This document shows positions 42,590 to 52,607 of a DNA stretch of 64,000 nt, one piece after another (position 1 is the stretch's first letter; each line of letters starts with the position of its first letter). A program made the position numbers and the translations under genes. The notes below the pieces were generated by a model that searched no databases, had not been told where the DNA came from, and saw nothing but the letters and a program-made list of their open reading frames with translations. The DNA lies in NCBI GenBank assembly GCA_937138415.1, contig CAKZPA010000026.1:1-64000 (forward strand). The letters are read 5' to 3'. Source of the DNA: an uncultured Nitrospiraceae bacterium. GTDB lineage: Bacteria; Nitrospirota; Thermodesulfovibrionia; Thermodesulfovibrionales; SM23-35.

Positions 42590-43204
42590 ATGTATCGGAG
42601 AATTATTGCTGTAGTAGTCATCCTAACGTTTCTTGTCGGAATGTCCGGATGTGCGTCTATTCCCGAGGAGCACAAGGGCGCGGCAACCGGTGCTGGGGTT
42701 GGCGCGGCAACCGGTGCGTTGGCGGGCGCTTTGTTAGGGTCGAGAGGCGCGAAGACGGAAATGGCTGTTGTGGGTGGGCTTCTGGGAGCGCTTGCGGGGG
42801 GTGCGATCGGGCACTATGCCTACGATCAAAAGAGAACAAAAGAGGAGACCGCGAAAAGGTACGACTATAAGCCTTCGGAGGGAACGCTGATCAGAATCGA
42901 AAACGTTTCGGTGAGCCCTTCTGTTGCGAAGCCGGGAGACAAAGTGGAAATGAAAATGACGTATGCGGTGCTTGGCGTGCCCGCAGGGCAGGAACTGGGA
43001 ATTACGGAGATCCGTGAAATCAAATATCAGGGAGAGATCTACGGCAAGCCGCAGGTCAGTGTGTCGCGCGTTGACGGAACCTATTCGTCGAGCATCCCGC
43101 TCACGCTTCCGTCCGATGCGAAGAAAGGGAAATATAGTGTCGTCATGACCGTTCAAGGTCCAACGGTGAGCGACTCGAGGGAAACATCCTTCCAGATACA
43201 GTAA
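42590..43204 (+). CDS. Glycine-zipper outer-membrane lipoprotein
   Basis: A 204-residue lipoprotein. The signal peptide ends with the lipobox VGMSGC. It is followed by a glycine-zipper double helix (GAATGAGVGAATGALAGALLG and GGLLGALAGGAIGHYAYD) like the 17-kDa surface antigen family, and then by a C-terminal beta-sandwich-like domain (VSPSVAKPGDKVEMKMTYAVL, DGTYSSSIPLTLPSDAKKG). It is probably involved in envelope structure. AAAGGAGAAG precedes the ATG. Confidence 0.87.
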   Translation: MYRRIIAVVVILTFLVGMSGCASIPEEHKGAATGAGVGAATGALAGALLGSRGAKTEMAVVGGLLGALAGGAIGHYAYDQKRTKEETAKRYDYKPSEGTLIRIENVSVSPSVAKPGDKVEMKMTYAVLGVPAGQELGITEIREIKYQGEIYGKPQVSVSRVDGTYSSSIPLTLPSDAKKGKYSVVMTVQGPTVSDSRETSFQIQ

Positions 43205-43261
43205 GAACCATCGGATCAGGCAGGCATGGCCGTTGGTAGGAGTTCAGTCAGCCTGAGTAAA

Positions 43262-43288
43262 CTGCCCAGCAGCAGAGCTGCTGGGCAG
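43262..43288. terminator. Strong hairpin between convergent genes
   Basis: A perfect 11-bp GC-rich stem (ctgcccagcag 43262-43272, ctgctgggcag 43278-43288) with a five-base loop lies between the lipoprotein stop (43204) and the convergent copper ATPase stop (43390). Neither side has a U-tract, so it may act as a bidirectional RNA-end stabiliser rather than a classical terminator. Confidence 0.45.
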
Positions 43289-43389
43289 CCGATGATGGCG
43301 ACATCGCAAGCGGCGCGGGCATGACGCCCCCGGGTTGGCGTTCAACGTCATAGAACATTCTTTCTCCATGATATCAGTCTACCCTCCCA

Positions 43390-45798
43390 TCACAACGTTA
43401 CCCAACGGAGCCTCAGGGCGTTTCCGATAACCGAGACCGAGCTGAAGCTCATCGCGGCAGCGGCGAACATCGGACTCAGGAGAACCCCGACGAACGGATA
43501 GAGTGCACCGGCCGCCACCGGAACGCCGACCGAATTGTAGGCGAACGCCCAGAAGAGATTCTGTTTAATATTCCGCATCGTCGCGCGGCTCAAATGCCGT
43601 GCCCTCACGATGCCTCTCAAGTCCCCTTTTACCAGCGTTACCCCCGCGCTCTCCATCGCGACGTCGGTCCCTGTGCCCATCGCGATGCCGACGTGCGCCT
43701 GCGCGAGGGCCGGCGCGTCGTTGATCCCGTCGCCGGCCATCGCAACAATGCGCCCCTCATCCTGCAATCGTTTTACGTGTTGCGCTTTCTCTTCGGGGAG
43801 AACCTCCGCGATAATGTCGTCGATCCCTAACCTGCGGGCGACCGCTTCCGCGGTCGCCCGATTGTCGCCCGTGAGCATGATGATCTTTACGCCGTCTCTG
43901 TGGAGGGCATCGATCGCCTGCGGCGTCGTATCCTTGATGGGATCGGCGACTCCTAAAAGGCCCGCGATACGGTTGTCTACGGCGACGAAAACGACGGTCT
44001 GGCCATCGGCCTGCATCCGCTCGGCTTTTTGTCCCATGTTACCAGGATCGATGCGCATATCTTCGAGCATGTGACGGTTGCCGAGAACGACCGTCTTGTC
44101 CCGAATGATTCCCCTCACGCCTTTGCCCGGTATCGCCTCGAAGGATTCAGCATGCGTCGCCTCCACCCCACGCTCTTTCGCTCCAACGTAGATCGCGGAT
44201 GCGAGTGGGTGTTCGCTCACCTGTTCTATGCTCGCTGCGTATGCGAGAACCGTTTTTTCGTCATAGCCTTCCGTAGGTATGACCGACACAAGTCTCGGCT
44301 TGCCGACCGTTAAAGTGCCGGTCTTATCGAGAACTAACGCATCGACTTTTCGGAGAATCTCTATTGCTTCGGCGTTTCTGAAGAGAACCCCCGCAGATGA
44401 TCCTTTCCCCATGGCAACCATGATCGACATCGGCGTCGCCAGTCCGAGCGCGCACGGGCACGCGATGATGAGCACGGAAATCGCGTTGATCAGCGCGAAG
44501 GCAAAACGGGGTTCCGGACCAAAGAACGCCCAGAGAAAAAATGTCACTGCGGCGACCGCGACGACAACCTGGACAAAATATCCTGCAACAACATCCGCGA
44601 GGCGCTGAATGGGTGCTTTGCTCCGCTGGGCGTCAGACACCATCTCGATAATCTGAGAGAGGAGCGTGTCCCTGCCTACTCTTTCCGCTACCATGAGAAT
44701 CGTTCCCGTCCCGTTCATGGTCGCCCCGATGACTCTGTCCCCCATCTTCTTCTCGACGGGTATCGGCTCTCCAGTGACCATCGATTCATCGATAGAGCTC
44801 CATCCTTCGATGACTCGTCCGTCGACCGGAATCTTCTCCCCCGGACGTACTCTCAACACATCACCAGGACGTATGTGTCCGATCGGAACGTCTTCCTCCG
44901 ATCCATCCTGCCGCACTCGCCGCGCGGTCTTTGGCGTCAATCCGAGCAGCGCCCGCAATGCCGATCCCGTTTTTTCCCGCGCCTTCAACTCGAGGACCTG
45001 GCCGAGGAGGACAAGGGTCACGATAACAGCGGATGCTTCGAAGTAAACGCCGACGGTACCATGATCGCCTCTGAAGGAGGCCGGGAACGCCTCGGGGAAG
45101 AGAGTCGCGATAACGCTGTACCCATAGGCGACGAGCACGCCGAGCCCGATGAGGGTGAACATATTCGGACTTCGAAGGGAGACCGAACGCCAACCACGAA
45201 CGAGAAACGGCCATCCGCACCAAAGGACGACGGGTGTGGCAAACAGGAATTCTATCCATCTCTGCGTGCCCCGCCCGAGCACGCCATCGAGCGAGCCGCC
45301 GGGGATCATGTGCTGCATCGCGATGAAGAAAACAGGCACCGTAAAGAAGAGGCTTGCAATAAAACGCCGCTTCATGTCTTTCAGTTCGGGATTTTCGGGT
45401 TCTTCGATCGTCACCGTGCTCGGTTCGAGCGCCATCCCGCAGATCGGACAAGTGCCCGGGCTTTCCTGCACGACTTCCGGGTGCATCGGACAGATCCATT
45501 CAGTTCTCATAGGTGCAATAGGCGAAAGAGGCTCGAGGGCCATTCCACAGTGCTGGCACGAGCCAAACTGTTCCGCTTTTACTTCGGGGTGCATCGGGCA
45601 GGTGAAGAGGGAACATGTTTGCGCCGCAGAAGATTTGTCAGGAACCTGTCCGGGAGAGAGATACGATTCGGGATTCCTATCGAAAGACTCTTTACAGTGT
45701 TGCGTGCAGAAATAGTAGGTTGTTCCCTGATAGGTCGAGGTAGCGACGGCATCCGCCTCATCGATGACCATGTGACAAACGGGATCGGTGACTTCCAT
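43390..45798 (-). CDS. Copper-translocating P1B-type ATPase with YHS and metal-binding N-terminus
   Basis: An 802-residue P-type ATPase. The N-terminal YHS domain ([28 protein letters not shown]) is followed by two heavy-metal binding modules, each CPMHPEV...C..CGMALEP. The membrane core has the CPC metal site at 447-449 ([11 protein letters not shown]), then the phosphorylated D491 in DKTGTLT and the [12 protein letters not shown] and [11 protein letters not shown] motifs. This is the CopA/CopB class that exports copper. Of two adjacent ATG codons, 45798 has the better spacing to AAGGAG. Confidence 0.94.
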   Translation of the reverse strand: MEVTDPVCHMVIDEADAVATSTYQGTTYYFCTQHCKESFDRNPESYLSPGQVPDKSSAAQTCSLFTCPMHPEVKAEQFGSCQHCGMALEPLSPIAPMRTEWICPMHPEVVQESPGTCPICGMALEPSTVTIEEPENPELKDMKRRFIASLFFTVPVFFIAMQHMIPGGSLDGVLGRGTQRWIEFLFATPVVLWCGWPFLVRGWRSVSLRSPNMFTLIGLGVLVAYGYSVIATLFPEAFPASFRGDHGTVGVYFEASAVIVTLVLLGQVLELKAREKTGSALRALLGLTPKTARRVRQDGSEEDVPIGHIRPGDVLRVRPGEKIPVDGRVIEGWSSIDESMVTGEPIPVEKKMGDRVIGATMNGTGTILMVAERVGRDTLLSQIIEMVSDAQRSKAPIQRLADVVAGYFVQVVVAVAAVTFFLWAFFGPEPRFAFALINAISVLIIACPCALGLATPMSIMVAMGKGSSAGVLFRNAEAIEILRKVDALVLDKTGTLTVGKPRLVSVIPTEGYDEKTVLAYAASIEQVSEHPLASAIYVGAKERGVEATHAESFEAIPGKGVRGIIRDKTVVLGNRHMLEDMRIDPGNMGQKAERMQADGQTVVFVAVDNRIAGLLGVADPIKDTTPQAIDALHRDGVKIIMLTGDNRATAEAVARRLGIDDIIAEVLPEEKAQHVKRLQDEGRIVAMAGDGINDAPALAQAHVGIAMGTGTDVAMESAGVTLVKGDLRGIVRARHLSRATMRNIKQNLFWAFAYNSVGVPVAAGALYPFVGVLLSPMFAAAAMSFSSVSVIGNALRLRWVTL

Positions 45799-46016
45799 CA
45801 TTCTCCTTCGAAGTCAGTCTCGACACACGGGGATTGTTGAGACCCGGATGTTGTGAGAACCTTCGTTGTGCTCAGGATGACATGCCATCGTCCGAACCGG
45901 AGATACCCTCTGCAACGACGGTGTCGTTCCGCGTCCTTCAGCAAAAAGTTCCGCCGCGGGCTTATCGTGACGGTAAACTTACTTTCGCGCATTGCTCGCC
46001 GGATTTCAAATCCGAT

Positions 46017-46514
46017 CTAATGGTGAGGTGCTGACGGTCTCCTGTCCCCCTGTTCTTCAGTGGGCGACTCCGTCGGCGCGGCTGCAGGAGACGGTGGTTG
46101 GCCGGTCGCCCCGCGCAACATCATCCACCTCATCTCCGACATCATCTTCTCGATCCTGTCGAGCATCCTGTCCGTCTCCTTCTGCATCTCCCTCTTCTCG
46201 ACCGGACTCAGCCCCCTGATCATTTTTTGCTGCATTTTGACGACGTCTGCCATCATCTGCATCAAATCGCGCGCCATCATCCCATGCCCCATCATCCCGC
46301 CCATCATGGGAGACATCTGCGACATGCACTGCATCTGATGAGCGCCCATCATCATCTCCTGCTTCTCCATCTCCATTTTCGGGCATTTCATCGGCCCCTG
46401 CTGACCGGGGCGCACGGAAGTATCACCTTGCTGCTGCTCGGGAGCAGCCGTCTCGGCATAGACAGGCGAACACAGGAGAACAGCCACCAATAACAACCTC
46501 ACGACCGTGATCAT
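46017..46514 (-). CDS. Methionine-rich periplasmic protein, probable copper binding
   Basis: A 165-residue exported protein: the signal peptide ends around SPVYAE. The mature chain has about 28 methionines, clustered in MKCPKMEMEKQEMMM and MMGGMMGHGMM, with CPK and QCM cysteines. A helical DMM/KEM-rich segment follows and the tail is disordered P/E/S. Clusters of Met and His bind Cu(I) in CusF/CopK-like proteins. Position between the YHS gene and the copper ATPase supports a copper-tolerance role. Confidence 0.8.
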   Translation of the reverse strand: MITVVRLLLVAVLLCSPVYAETAAPEQQQGDTSVRPGQQGPMKCPKMEMEKQEMMMGAHQMQCMSQMSPMMGGMMGHGMMARDLMQMMADVVKMQQKMIRGLSPVEKREMQKETDRMLDRIEKMMSEMRWMMLRGATGQPPSPAAAPTESPTEEQGDRRPSAPHH

Positions 46515-46541
46515 AGTTCCTCCTTATTGTGCGACGGATTG

Positions 46542-46706
46542 CTAAGAACGCTCCTCTTTCTCTTTCTCAACGAACGTTTCAGGGTCCTTGTCGAACTTCT
46601 CCTTGCAGACCTTTGCGCAGAAGTAATACGTCGTTCCTTTGTAGATGCTGGTCGCCGCTGCTTTGTGTTCGTCGACCATCATCTTGCATACCGGGTCCTC
46701 TACCAT
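46542..46706 (-). CDS. YHS domain protein (54 residues)
   Basis: A small YHS-domain metal-binding protein starting MVEDPVCKMMVDEHKA, with YYFCAKVCKEKF. It closely resembles the N-terminal domain of the copper ATPase encoded downstream. GGAGGTGG lies 7 nt before the ATG. It is the first gene of a minus-strand group YHS, Met-rich protein (27 bp later), copper ATPase. Confidence 0.9.
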   Translation of the reverse strand: MVEDPVCKMMVDEHKAAATSIYKGTTYYFCAKVCKEKFDKDPETFVEKEKEERS

Positions 46707-46780
46707 AGATGCCACCTCCAAGATTTCAGTCGCAGAATGTGTAAGTCTAAGGAAAGGCTAACAGAAAGACGGACGGGTGG

Positions 46781-47497
46781 TCAAATGGATTTGACCCCCT
46801 CCTTACCCTGAAGGTTGGCGAGCGCCTCTTCCGCCGCGTGCGTCTCGGCCTCCTTTTTGCTCCTGCCGAAACCGGTTCCGAGCTTCTCCCCCTCTATGTA
46901 GACATCGACCGTGAAACGCTTGTTATGTTCAGCTCCTTCCTGTCCGACCAACCTGTACTCCGGAATACTGTTGAAAAGCATCTGCGTCTTCTCCTGGAGT
47001 TCGGTCTTGAAATCATGGAACGCACCGGACGCGAGGACGATCCGAATTCTATCCTGGAAGACTCTCAAGATGAGACGCCGCGCATTGTCATATCCCCCGT
47101 CGAGATAGACCGCTCCGAAGAGAGCCTCTGTTGCGTCGGCGAGCAGAGATTTTTTCCGCCTGCCACCGGTCGTCTCTTCGCCTTTGCCGAGTCTCAGAAA
47201 CTTTCCGAGAGAAAGGGAAGACGCGATCTCCGACAGAACCGATTCCTTCACGAGGTACGACTTCGCTTTCGCCATGATTGATTCGGACAGGCAGCCTTCC
47301 GCCATATAGAGGTGTTCCACGATCACGAATCCGAGCACTGCGTCGCCGAGAAATTCGAGCCGTTCGTTGTAATCGTCCGCCACGCCGGGATTTTCGTGAT
47401 AAAACGACCTGTGGGTGAGCGCGTTCAGCAAAAGACGTTTTTCGCGAAACGAATAACCGAGAATGTCTTCGAGTTCTTTTATTGTTTTTTCATCCAT
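46781..47497 (-). CDS. rnc: Ribonuclease III
   Basis: A 238-residue RNase III. The catalytic signature ERLEFLGDAVLGF is at about residues 44-56, the second acidic site is in ADATEALFGAVYLDGG, and a C-terminal double-stranded-RNA-binding domain (KTELQEKTQ, then SKKEAETHAAEEAL) is intact. It processes rRNA and structured mRNA. fabF is upstream 27 bp, forming an acpP-fabF-rnc order common in bacteria. Confidence 0.96.
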   Translation of the reverse strand: MDEKTIKELEDILGYSFREKRLLLNALTHRSFYHENPGVADDYNERLEFLGDAVLGFVIVEHLYMAEGCLSESIMAKAKSYLVKESVLSEIASSLSLGKFLRLGKGEETTGGRRKKSLLADATEALFGAVYLDGGYDNARRLILRVFQDRIRIVLASGAFHDFKTELQEKTQMLFNSIPEYRLVGQEGAEHNKRFTVDVYIEGEKLGTGFGRSKKEAETHAAEEALANLQGKEGVKSI

Positions 47498-47524
47498 GGC
47501 GGGGCAGGAATGTTCGAGGAGGTA

Positions 47525-48769
47525 TCAGGGAACAAACCTTTTGAAGACGAGGCAGGCGTTCGTCCCCCCGAAACCGAACGAGTTCGAGAGCGCGCAGTCG
47601 ACCGTCATCTTTCGCGATGTATGCGGGACATAATCAAGATCGCATTCCGGGTCGGGGTTATCGAGGTTAATCGTCGGCGGCACCTCGCCGCGCTCGATGC
47701 AGAGCACCGAGATGACCGCTTCGACCCCTCCGGCGGCACCGAGCAGATGACCGGTCATCGACTTCGTCGAACTCACGCACAACGTGTACGCATGTTCGGC
47801 GAACACGGTCTTGATCGCATTCGTTTCGAGTTCGTCCCCGTACCGCGTCGACGTCCCGTGCGCATTGATATACTGGACATCCGAGGGCTCGATACCCGCG
47901 TCCTTCAAAGCGAGCGCCATGCAACGGGCCGCTCCCTCACCCCCCGGTGACGGCGCGGTAATATGGTGGGCGTCTGCCGTCATGCCGTAGCCGGCTATCT
48001 CGGCGTAAATTTTCGCTCCCCTTCTGACCGCGCTCTCCAAACTTTCGAGTATGAGGATGCCCGCGCCTTCCCCGATAATGAATCCGTCCCTGTCGCGATC
48101 GAAAGGCCGGCTCGCCCGTTCCGGTTCGTCGTTTCTCGTCGAAAGGGCCTTCATTGCGTTAAACCCCCCTACACCGAGGGGAGTGATCACCGCCTCCGTC
48201 CCGCCGGCTATCATCGCATCAGCGTCACCCCGCTGGATAATCTTGAACGCATCTCCGATCGAATGGCTCCCCGTCGCACACGCTGTCGCGACTGCCGAGT
48301 TCGGTCCCTTCGCGCCGAACCTGATCGATATCTGACCCGCGGCGAGATTCACGATCAACATCGGGATGAAAAAAGGGCTGATCTTTTTCGGCCCCTTTTC
48401 GAGGTACACCGCGTGGTAGTGTTCGATCGCGTGGAGGCCACCGATCCCCGAGCCCACTATGACCCCCGTTCTCTCCGCATTCTCCGCGGTGATTTGCAAG
48501 CCGGAATCTTTCACCGCCATCGTTGCCGCCGCGAGGGCAAAATGGATGAAACGATCCATTTTTTTTATTTCTTTTTGTTCGACATATTCCTCGGGACGGA
48601 AACAGTCCACTTCCCCGGCGATCTGCGTCGGGAAGGCCGAAGCATCAAACTGGGTGATCCTCCGGATGCCCGATCTCCCCGCGATAAGGCCATCCCAGCT
48701 CTCTTCCGTCGTGAGTCCGAGAGGGGTGATCATGCCGAGACCTGTTACGACGACTCTTCGCTTTGACAT
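47525..48769 (-). CDS. fabF: Beta-ketoacyl-ACP synthase II
   Basis: A 414-residue condensing enzyme of fatty-acid elongation. The nucleophile cysteine lies in [16 protein letters not shown]. The two histidines of the active site are in [15 protein letters not shown] and [11 protein letters not shown]. It starts 19 bp after acpP. Confidence 0.96.
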   Translation of the reverse strand: MSKRRVVVTGLGMITPLGLTTEESWDGLIAGRSGIRRITQFDASAFPTQIAGEVDCFRPEEYVEQKEIKKMDRFIHFALAAATMAVKDSGLQITAENAERTGVIVGSGIGGLHAIEHYHAVYLEKGPKKISPFFIPMLIVNLAAGQISIRFGAKGPNSAVATACATGSHSIGDAFKIIQRGDADAMIAGGTEAVITPLGVGGFNAMKALSTRNDEPERASRPFDRDRDGFIIGEGAGILILESLESAVRRGAKIYAEIAGYGMTADAHHITAPSPGGEGAARCMALALKDAGIEPSDVQYINAHGTSTRYGDELETNAIKTVFAEHAYTLCVSSTKSMTGHLLGAAGGVEAVISVLCIERGEVPPTINLDNPDPECDLDYVPHTSRKMTVDCALSNSFGFGGTNACLVFKRFVP

Positions 48770-48788
48770 CGTGGCGTTTTTAGGATTC

Positions 48789-49022
48789 TCAGGCGGGTTT
48801 TTTCCTGTTGATGTAGTCTATCGCATCTTTGACTTTCGCAATTTTCTCGGCATCCTCATCGGGAATCTCGATCCCGAATGCTTCCTCGAACGCCATGACC
48901 AGTTCCACCGTATCGAGTGAATCCGCACCGAGATCTTCCACGAAGGATGCCTCGGGAGTCACCTCCGCGGCGTTCACTCCGAGCTGCTTGGCGATAATCT
49001 CTTTCACTTTCTCTTCGATCAT
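48789..49022 (-). CDS. acpP: Acyl carrier protein
   Basis: A 77-residue ACP with the phosphopantetheine serine in [16 protein letters not shown]. Very acidic, as usual. GGAGG precedes the ATG. It lies between fabG and fabF. Confidence 0.97.
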   Translation of the reverse strand: MIEEKVKEIIAKQLGVNAAEVTPEASFVEDLGADSLDTVELVMAFEEAFGIEIPDEDAEKIAKVKDAIDYINRKKPA

Positions 49023-49136
49023 GAAGTCACCTCCAAAGGTCTTAGTCTGCGATACGTGATTCGCGGTCCACGATGCGCGACTTCAATGGCGGGGACTCGA
49101 CCGATGCGTACCGTGCACCATCTCTCGCGCACCGCG

Positions 49137-49877
49137 CTACATGTACATCCCGCCGTTGACGTGGAGCACGTGACCGGTAATATACCCTGCTTCCGGCGAG
49201 GCGAGAAACACGACAGCCTCCGCGACGTCATCGACCGTTCCAAATCTTCCGAGCGGGATCATTTTCTTCATTTCTTCCTTGATATGTTGCGGGAGGACAT
49301 CGGTCATCGCCGTCTCGATGAACCCCGGGGCGACGGCGTTCACCGTGATGTTCCGGCTCGCGTACTCGCGGGCAACCGTCTTCGTGAACCCCACTATCCC
49401 CGCCTTCGAAGCACTGTAGTTGGCCTGGCCCGGATTCCCCATGAAGGCAGCCACTGAGGTTATGTTGATTATTCTCCCGTACCGCTGCTTCGCCATATCC
49501 CTGATGGCTTCCCGGGAACAGAGGAAGACGCCCTTTAAATTGATGTCTATGACGGTATCCCAGGCGTCCTCCTGCATTCTCATCAGGAGGCCGTCCTTCG
49601 TAATGCCTGCGTTGTTGACGAGGATATCGATCCGTCCGAATTTCTCGCGAGCAAACTCAAAAACCTGCTCGACTTCCCCGGCGTTGGAGACATCGAGTTT
49701 CATCCCGAAGACGCGGACGTCCGGGGTCGAGAGGGAAGCCGCGACCTCTTGGGCCGCCGGAAGCGTCCGCGCCGCAACGACGAGATTGACCCCCCGTTGC
49801 GCGAGTCGCTGGGCGATCGCTTTCCCTATGCCCCTCGTGCCTCCGGTTACGATACCGCACTGACCTTTTAACGTCAT
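49137..49877 (-). CDS. fabG: 3-oxoacyl-ACP reductase FabG
   Basis: A 246-residue short-chain dehydrogenase. The NAD(P) motif TGGTRGIGKAIA is at the N-terminus, the NNAG motif is in DILVNNAGITKDGLL, and the catalytic YxxxK is in YSASKAG. ATG 49877 is preferred, with GGAGGAAGG immediately upstream; a longer frame of 12 codons is not conserved. It reduces beta-ketoacyl-ACP in the same operon as acpP and fabF. Confidence 0.95.
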   Translation of the reverse strand: MTLKGQCGIVTGGTRGIGKAIAQRLAQRGVNLVVAARTLPAAQEVAASLSTPDVRVFGMKLDVSNAGEVEQVFEFAREKFGRIDILVNNAGITKDGLLMRMQEDAWDTVIDINLKGVFLCSREAIRDMAKQRYGRIINITSVAAFMGNPGQANYSASKAGIVGFTKTVAREYASRNITVNAVAPGFIETAMTDVLPQHIKEEMKKMIPLGRFGTVDDVAEAVVFLASPEAGYITGHVLHVNGGMYM

Positions 49878-49985
49878 CCTTCCTCCGCCCTCGAGTTGAC
49901 AAAAAACTGGCATTCATTTTAACAGAGAGCGACTGTCTTTTCCAGTTTTTCTTGGGTCCGATCCTTTCCCTGCCTCGCGCCGGGA

Positions 49986-50014
49986 TTGTATTATTTGGTC
50001 GTTTATGGTAATAA
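49986..50014 (+). promoter_or_regulatory. Sigma70-type promoter for the citrate synthase-IDH operon
   Basis: TTGTAT (49986-49991) and TAATAA (50009-50014) are separated by 17 bp. The predicted leader is about 115 nt and carries no structure I can name. Confidence 0.5.
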
Positions 50015-50134
50015 TAAATTTTACATGGGGCAGCGGTAGCCAGAGCAGCAGTATTCTGACAAGCCAGTTCCGCCGAAATCCTTATCCTTCCCGTTGAGCG
50101 CGGGAAATCGCATTTTCGAAGGAAGGGACGACGT

Positions 50135-51373
50135 ATGACTAAAGGGAAAGTGTATTTGATCGATGTGACCAATAGAGACGGCGTTCAGACGTCGAGAATT
50201 CTCTTGCCGAAGCTCTCGAAGACGATGCTGAACATCTATCTCGATGAAATGGGGATCTACCAGAGCGAGATAGGCTTCCCGACGCTGAAACACGAAGTCA
50301 ACTACATCAACGCGAATCTCGAACTCGTCAAACTTGGCGTTATAAAAAGGATTCACCTGGAGGGCTGGTGCAGGGCGATCCCCGAAGACGTCCGTCTCAG
50401 CTTCAAGAACTGTCCGGGACTCAAACACCTGAACATCTCCATGTCCACCTCGGAAATAATGATCAAGGGGAAGTTCCAAGGCAGAAAAACATTCAAGGAT
50501 ATCATCACGGCTCTCGTGGAAGCGGTAAAGACCGCGAAGGAACTCGGTGCAGAGACGGTGGGTATCAATGCAGAGGATGCCTCCCGGACCGAACTTGACA
50601 GGCTCATCGAATTTATCCTGGCGGGCAAGGAGGCGGGGGCGGACCGCTTCAGGTACTGCGACACGCTCGGGACGGATGACCCCATCACCATCTACGAACG
50701 CGCGAAGGCACTCGCGCTCGCGACGAAATTTCCCCTCGAGATGCACTGCCACAATGACCTCGGCATGGCTGAGGCCGTTTCGGTCGCGGGAGCGCAGGGC
50801 GCTGTCGAGGTCGGTGTCGACGCATACATCAACACGACGATCAATGGATACGGTGAACGTTGCGGCAACTGCGATCTGGTATCGACCATTCTCGCCCTCA
50901 AATTTTCCCAAGGACTGAAAGACAAATTGCACTTCGACGAGCACGTGGATTTGAAGAAAGCGTGGAAAATCGGCAAATACGCGTCTTACGCCTTCAACAT
51001 TCCTATCCCGATCAACCAGCCGGGGATCGGTGCGAACGCATTCGCGCACGAATCGGGGATCCACGCAGACGGGGCGCTCAAAGACAGGCGGAATTATGAG
51101 CTCTACGATCCGGAAGATGTGGGGAGAGGCGAACCCGAACTCACGGAAACGGGGCGAATTATCACGACAGGGGAATATGGTGGGATAAAGGGGTTCAGGC
51201 ATGTCTATGACAAGCTAGGCATCCACTTCCACGATGACAACGAAGCGCGAAAGGTGCTCGAACTCGTGCAGTACGCCAACCTCCATACCCAGAAGCCTTT
51301 GACGGACGATGAACTGAGGTTTGTCGCAACGTATCCCGAGATCGTCAAGCAGATCCTAACGGTCACTATTTAG
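50135..51373 (+). CDS. Probable Re-type citrate synthase (homocitrate synthase family)
   Basis: A 412-residue DRE-TIM metallolyase. The N-terminal DVTNRDGVQTSRI is the DRE-type active site; HCHNDLGMA and the C-terminal GANAFAHESGIHADG carry the metal-binding histidines. Automatic annotation would be homocitrate or 2-isopropylmalate synthase. It is followed by only one base before an isocitrate dehydrogenase gene, with mdh nearby. In strict anaerobes, relatives of homocitrate synthase act as Re-citrate synthase, and this context favours that reading. Homocitrate synthase for nitrogenase or lysine remains possible. GGAAGGG precedes the ATG. Confidence 0.85.
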   Translation: MTKGKVYLIDVTNRDGVQTSRILLPKLSKTMLNIYLDEMGIYQSEIGFPTLKHEVNYINANLELVKLGVIKRIHLEGWCRAIPEDVRLSFKNCPGLKHLNISMSTSEIMIKGKFQGRKTFKDIITALVEAVKTAKELGAETVGINAEDASRTELDRLIEFILAGKEAGADRFRYCDTLGTDDPITIYERAKALALATKFPLEMHCHNDLGMAEAVSVAGAQGAVEVGVDAYINTTINGYGERCGNCDLVSTILALKFSQGLKDKLHFDEHVDLKKAWKIGKYASYAFNIPIPINQPGIGANAFAHESGIHADGALKDRRNYELYDPEDVGRGEPELTETGRIITTGEYGGIKGFRHVYDKLGIHFHDDNEARKVLELVQYANLHTQKPLTDDELRFVATYPEIVKQILTVTI

Positions 51374-52450
51374 ATGTACACCATTACGCTCATACCGGGG
51401 GACGGGATCGGTCCGGAGATAACCGAGGCGACGCGAAAAGTTCTCGAGGCTACCGGCGTCCTCTTCCGGTGGGATGTCCAGAACGCAGGACTCGATGTGT
51501 ACGAGCGGGAAGGCACTCCCCTGCCGGAGCGCGTTTTCGAGTCCATTAGAAAAAACAAAGTGGCGCTGAAGGGACCGATTACCACACCAGTCGGGACGGG
51601 ATTCAGGAGCGTGAACGTGACCCTGCGGCAGACACTCGACCTTTACTGCTGCCTGAGGCCATCGAAAACGTTCAAGGGCATCCGATCGATGTTTCAGGAT
51701 ATCGACCTCGTGATCGTACGTGAAAATACCGAGGATCTCTATGCCGGAATCGAATTCGAAAAGGGCTCCGAGAAAACGCGCAGGCTCATTCAACTCATCG
51801 GGGATTTGACGGACAAAACAATCAGGGTTGATGCGGGCATCAGTATCAAGCCAATTTCGGTCTTCGGGACCGAGCGCATCGTGCGCTTTGCCTTCGAGTA
51901 TGCCCGGCGTAACAAACGCAGGAAGGTAACCGCTGTCCATAAGGCAAACATCATGAAATACACCGATGGCCTTTTTCTCGATGTCGCCCGGCGTGTCGCT
52001 TCCCTATACCCCGATATCGAATTCGAAGACCGAATCGTCGATAACATGTGCATGCAGCTCGTTCTGAAACCCGAACTCTACGACGTTATCGTCCTGCCCA
52101 ACCTGTATGGCGACATCGTCTCTGATCTTGCAGCAGGCCTCATCGGAGGACTCGGCGTCGCACCCGGGGCTAACCTCGGAGAAGAATACGCCGTGTTCGA
52201 GCCCGTCCACGGCAGTGCGCCAAAATATAAAGGCTTGAACAAAGTAAACCCTCTTGCTATGATACTGTCGGGCGTGATGATGCTCCGCCACCTCGGCGAG
52301 TTCTCTGCGGCGGACCGCCTCGAGCGGGCGGTTGCAGCGGTTGTCGCCGAGGGGAAGGACGTCACGTATGACCTCAAACCGAGGCCCGACGATCCTTCCG
52401 CGGCAACGACGATGAGCATGGCGAACGCGATTATCGCCCGTTTGGCTTAG
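51374..52450 (+). CDS. NAD-type isocitrate dehydrogenase
   Basis: A 358-residue member of the isocitrate/isopropylmalate dehydrogenase family. The substrate loop [19 protein letters not shown] is the isocitrate type, with the serine and arginines that bind the gamma-carboxyl. [19 protein letters not shown] and [13 protein letters not shown] follow in order. The length matches short NAD-dependent enzymes rather than the 45-kDa NADP form. It starts one base after the citrate synthase stop, so the pair would catalyse consecutive TCA steps with aconitase supplied elsewhere. Confidence 0.92.
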   Translation: MYTITLIPGDGIGPEITEATRKVLEATGVLFRWDVQNAGLDVYEREGTPLPERVFESIRKNKVALKGPITTPVGTGFRSVNVTLRQTLDLYCCLRPSKTFKGIRSMFQDIDLVIVRENTEDLYAGIEFEKGSEKTRRLIQLIGDLTDKTIRVDAGISIKPISVFGTERIVRFAFEYARRNKRRKVTAVHKANIMKYTDGLFLDVARRVASLYPDIEFEDRIVDNMCMQLVLKPELYDVIVLPNLYGDIVSDLAAGLIGGLGVAPGANLGEEYAVFEPVHGSAPKYKGLNKVNPLAMILSGVMMLRHLGEFSAADRLERAVAAVVAEGKDVTYDLKPRPDDPSAATTMSMANAIIARLA

Positions 52451-52607
52451 CGTTAGATCTATGGAGATTGACAGTTCATCGAGAGAAAAACCTCCCCACG
52501 CCAGAGCAAACCCCTCATCCGAAATCCCCGCCAGTCGCGCTATTGAACGCCTTCGCCACCTATGGACTGGTTGCGCAAGGAGATGCGTATAGCAGCCTTC
52601 TCTCGCC

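Noticed and set aside
51374-52450. 3-isopropylmalate dehydrogenase (LeuB) reading of the second operon gene
   Set aside because: The substrate loop reads [19 protein letters not shown], the isocitrate type, and no leuC or leuD is adjacent.
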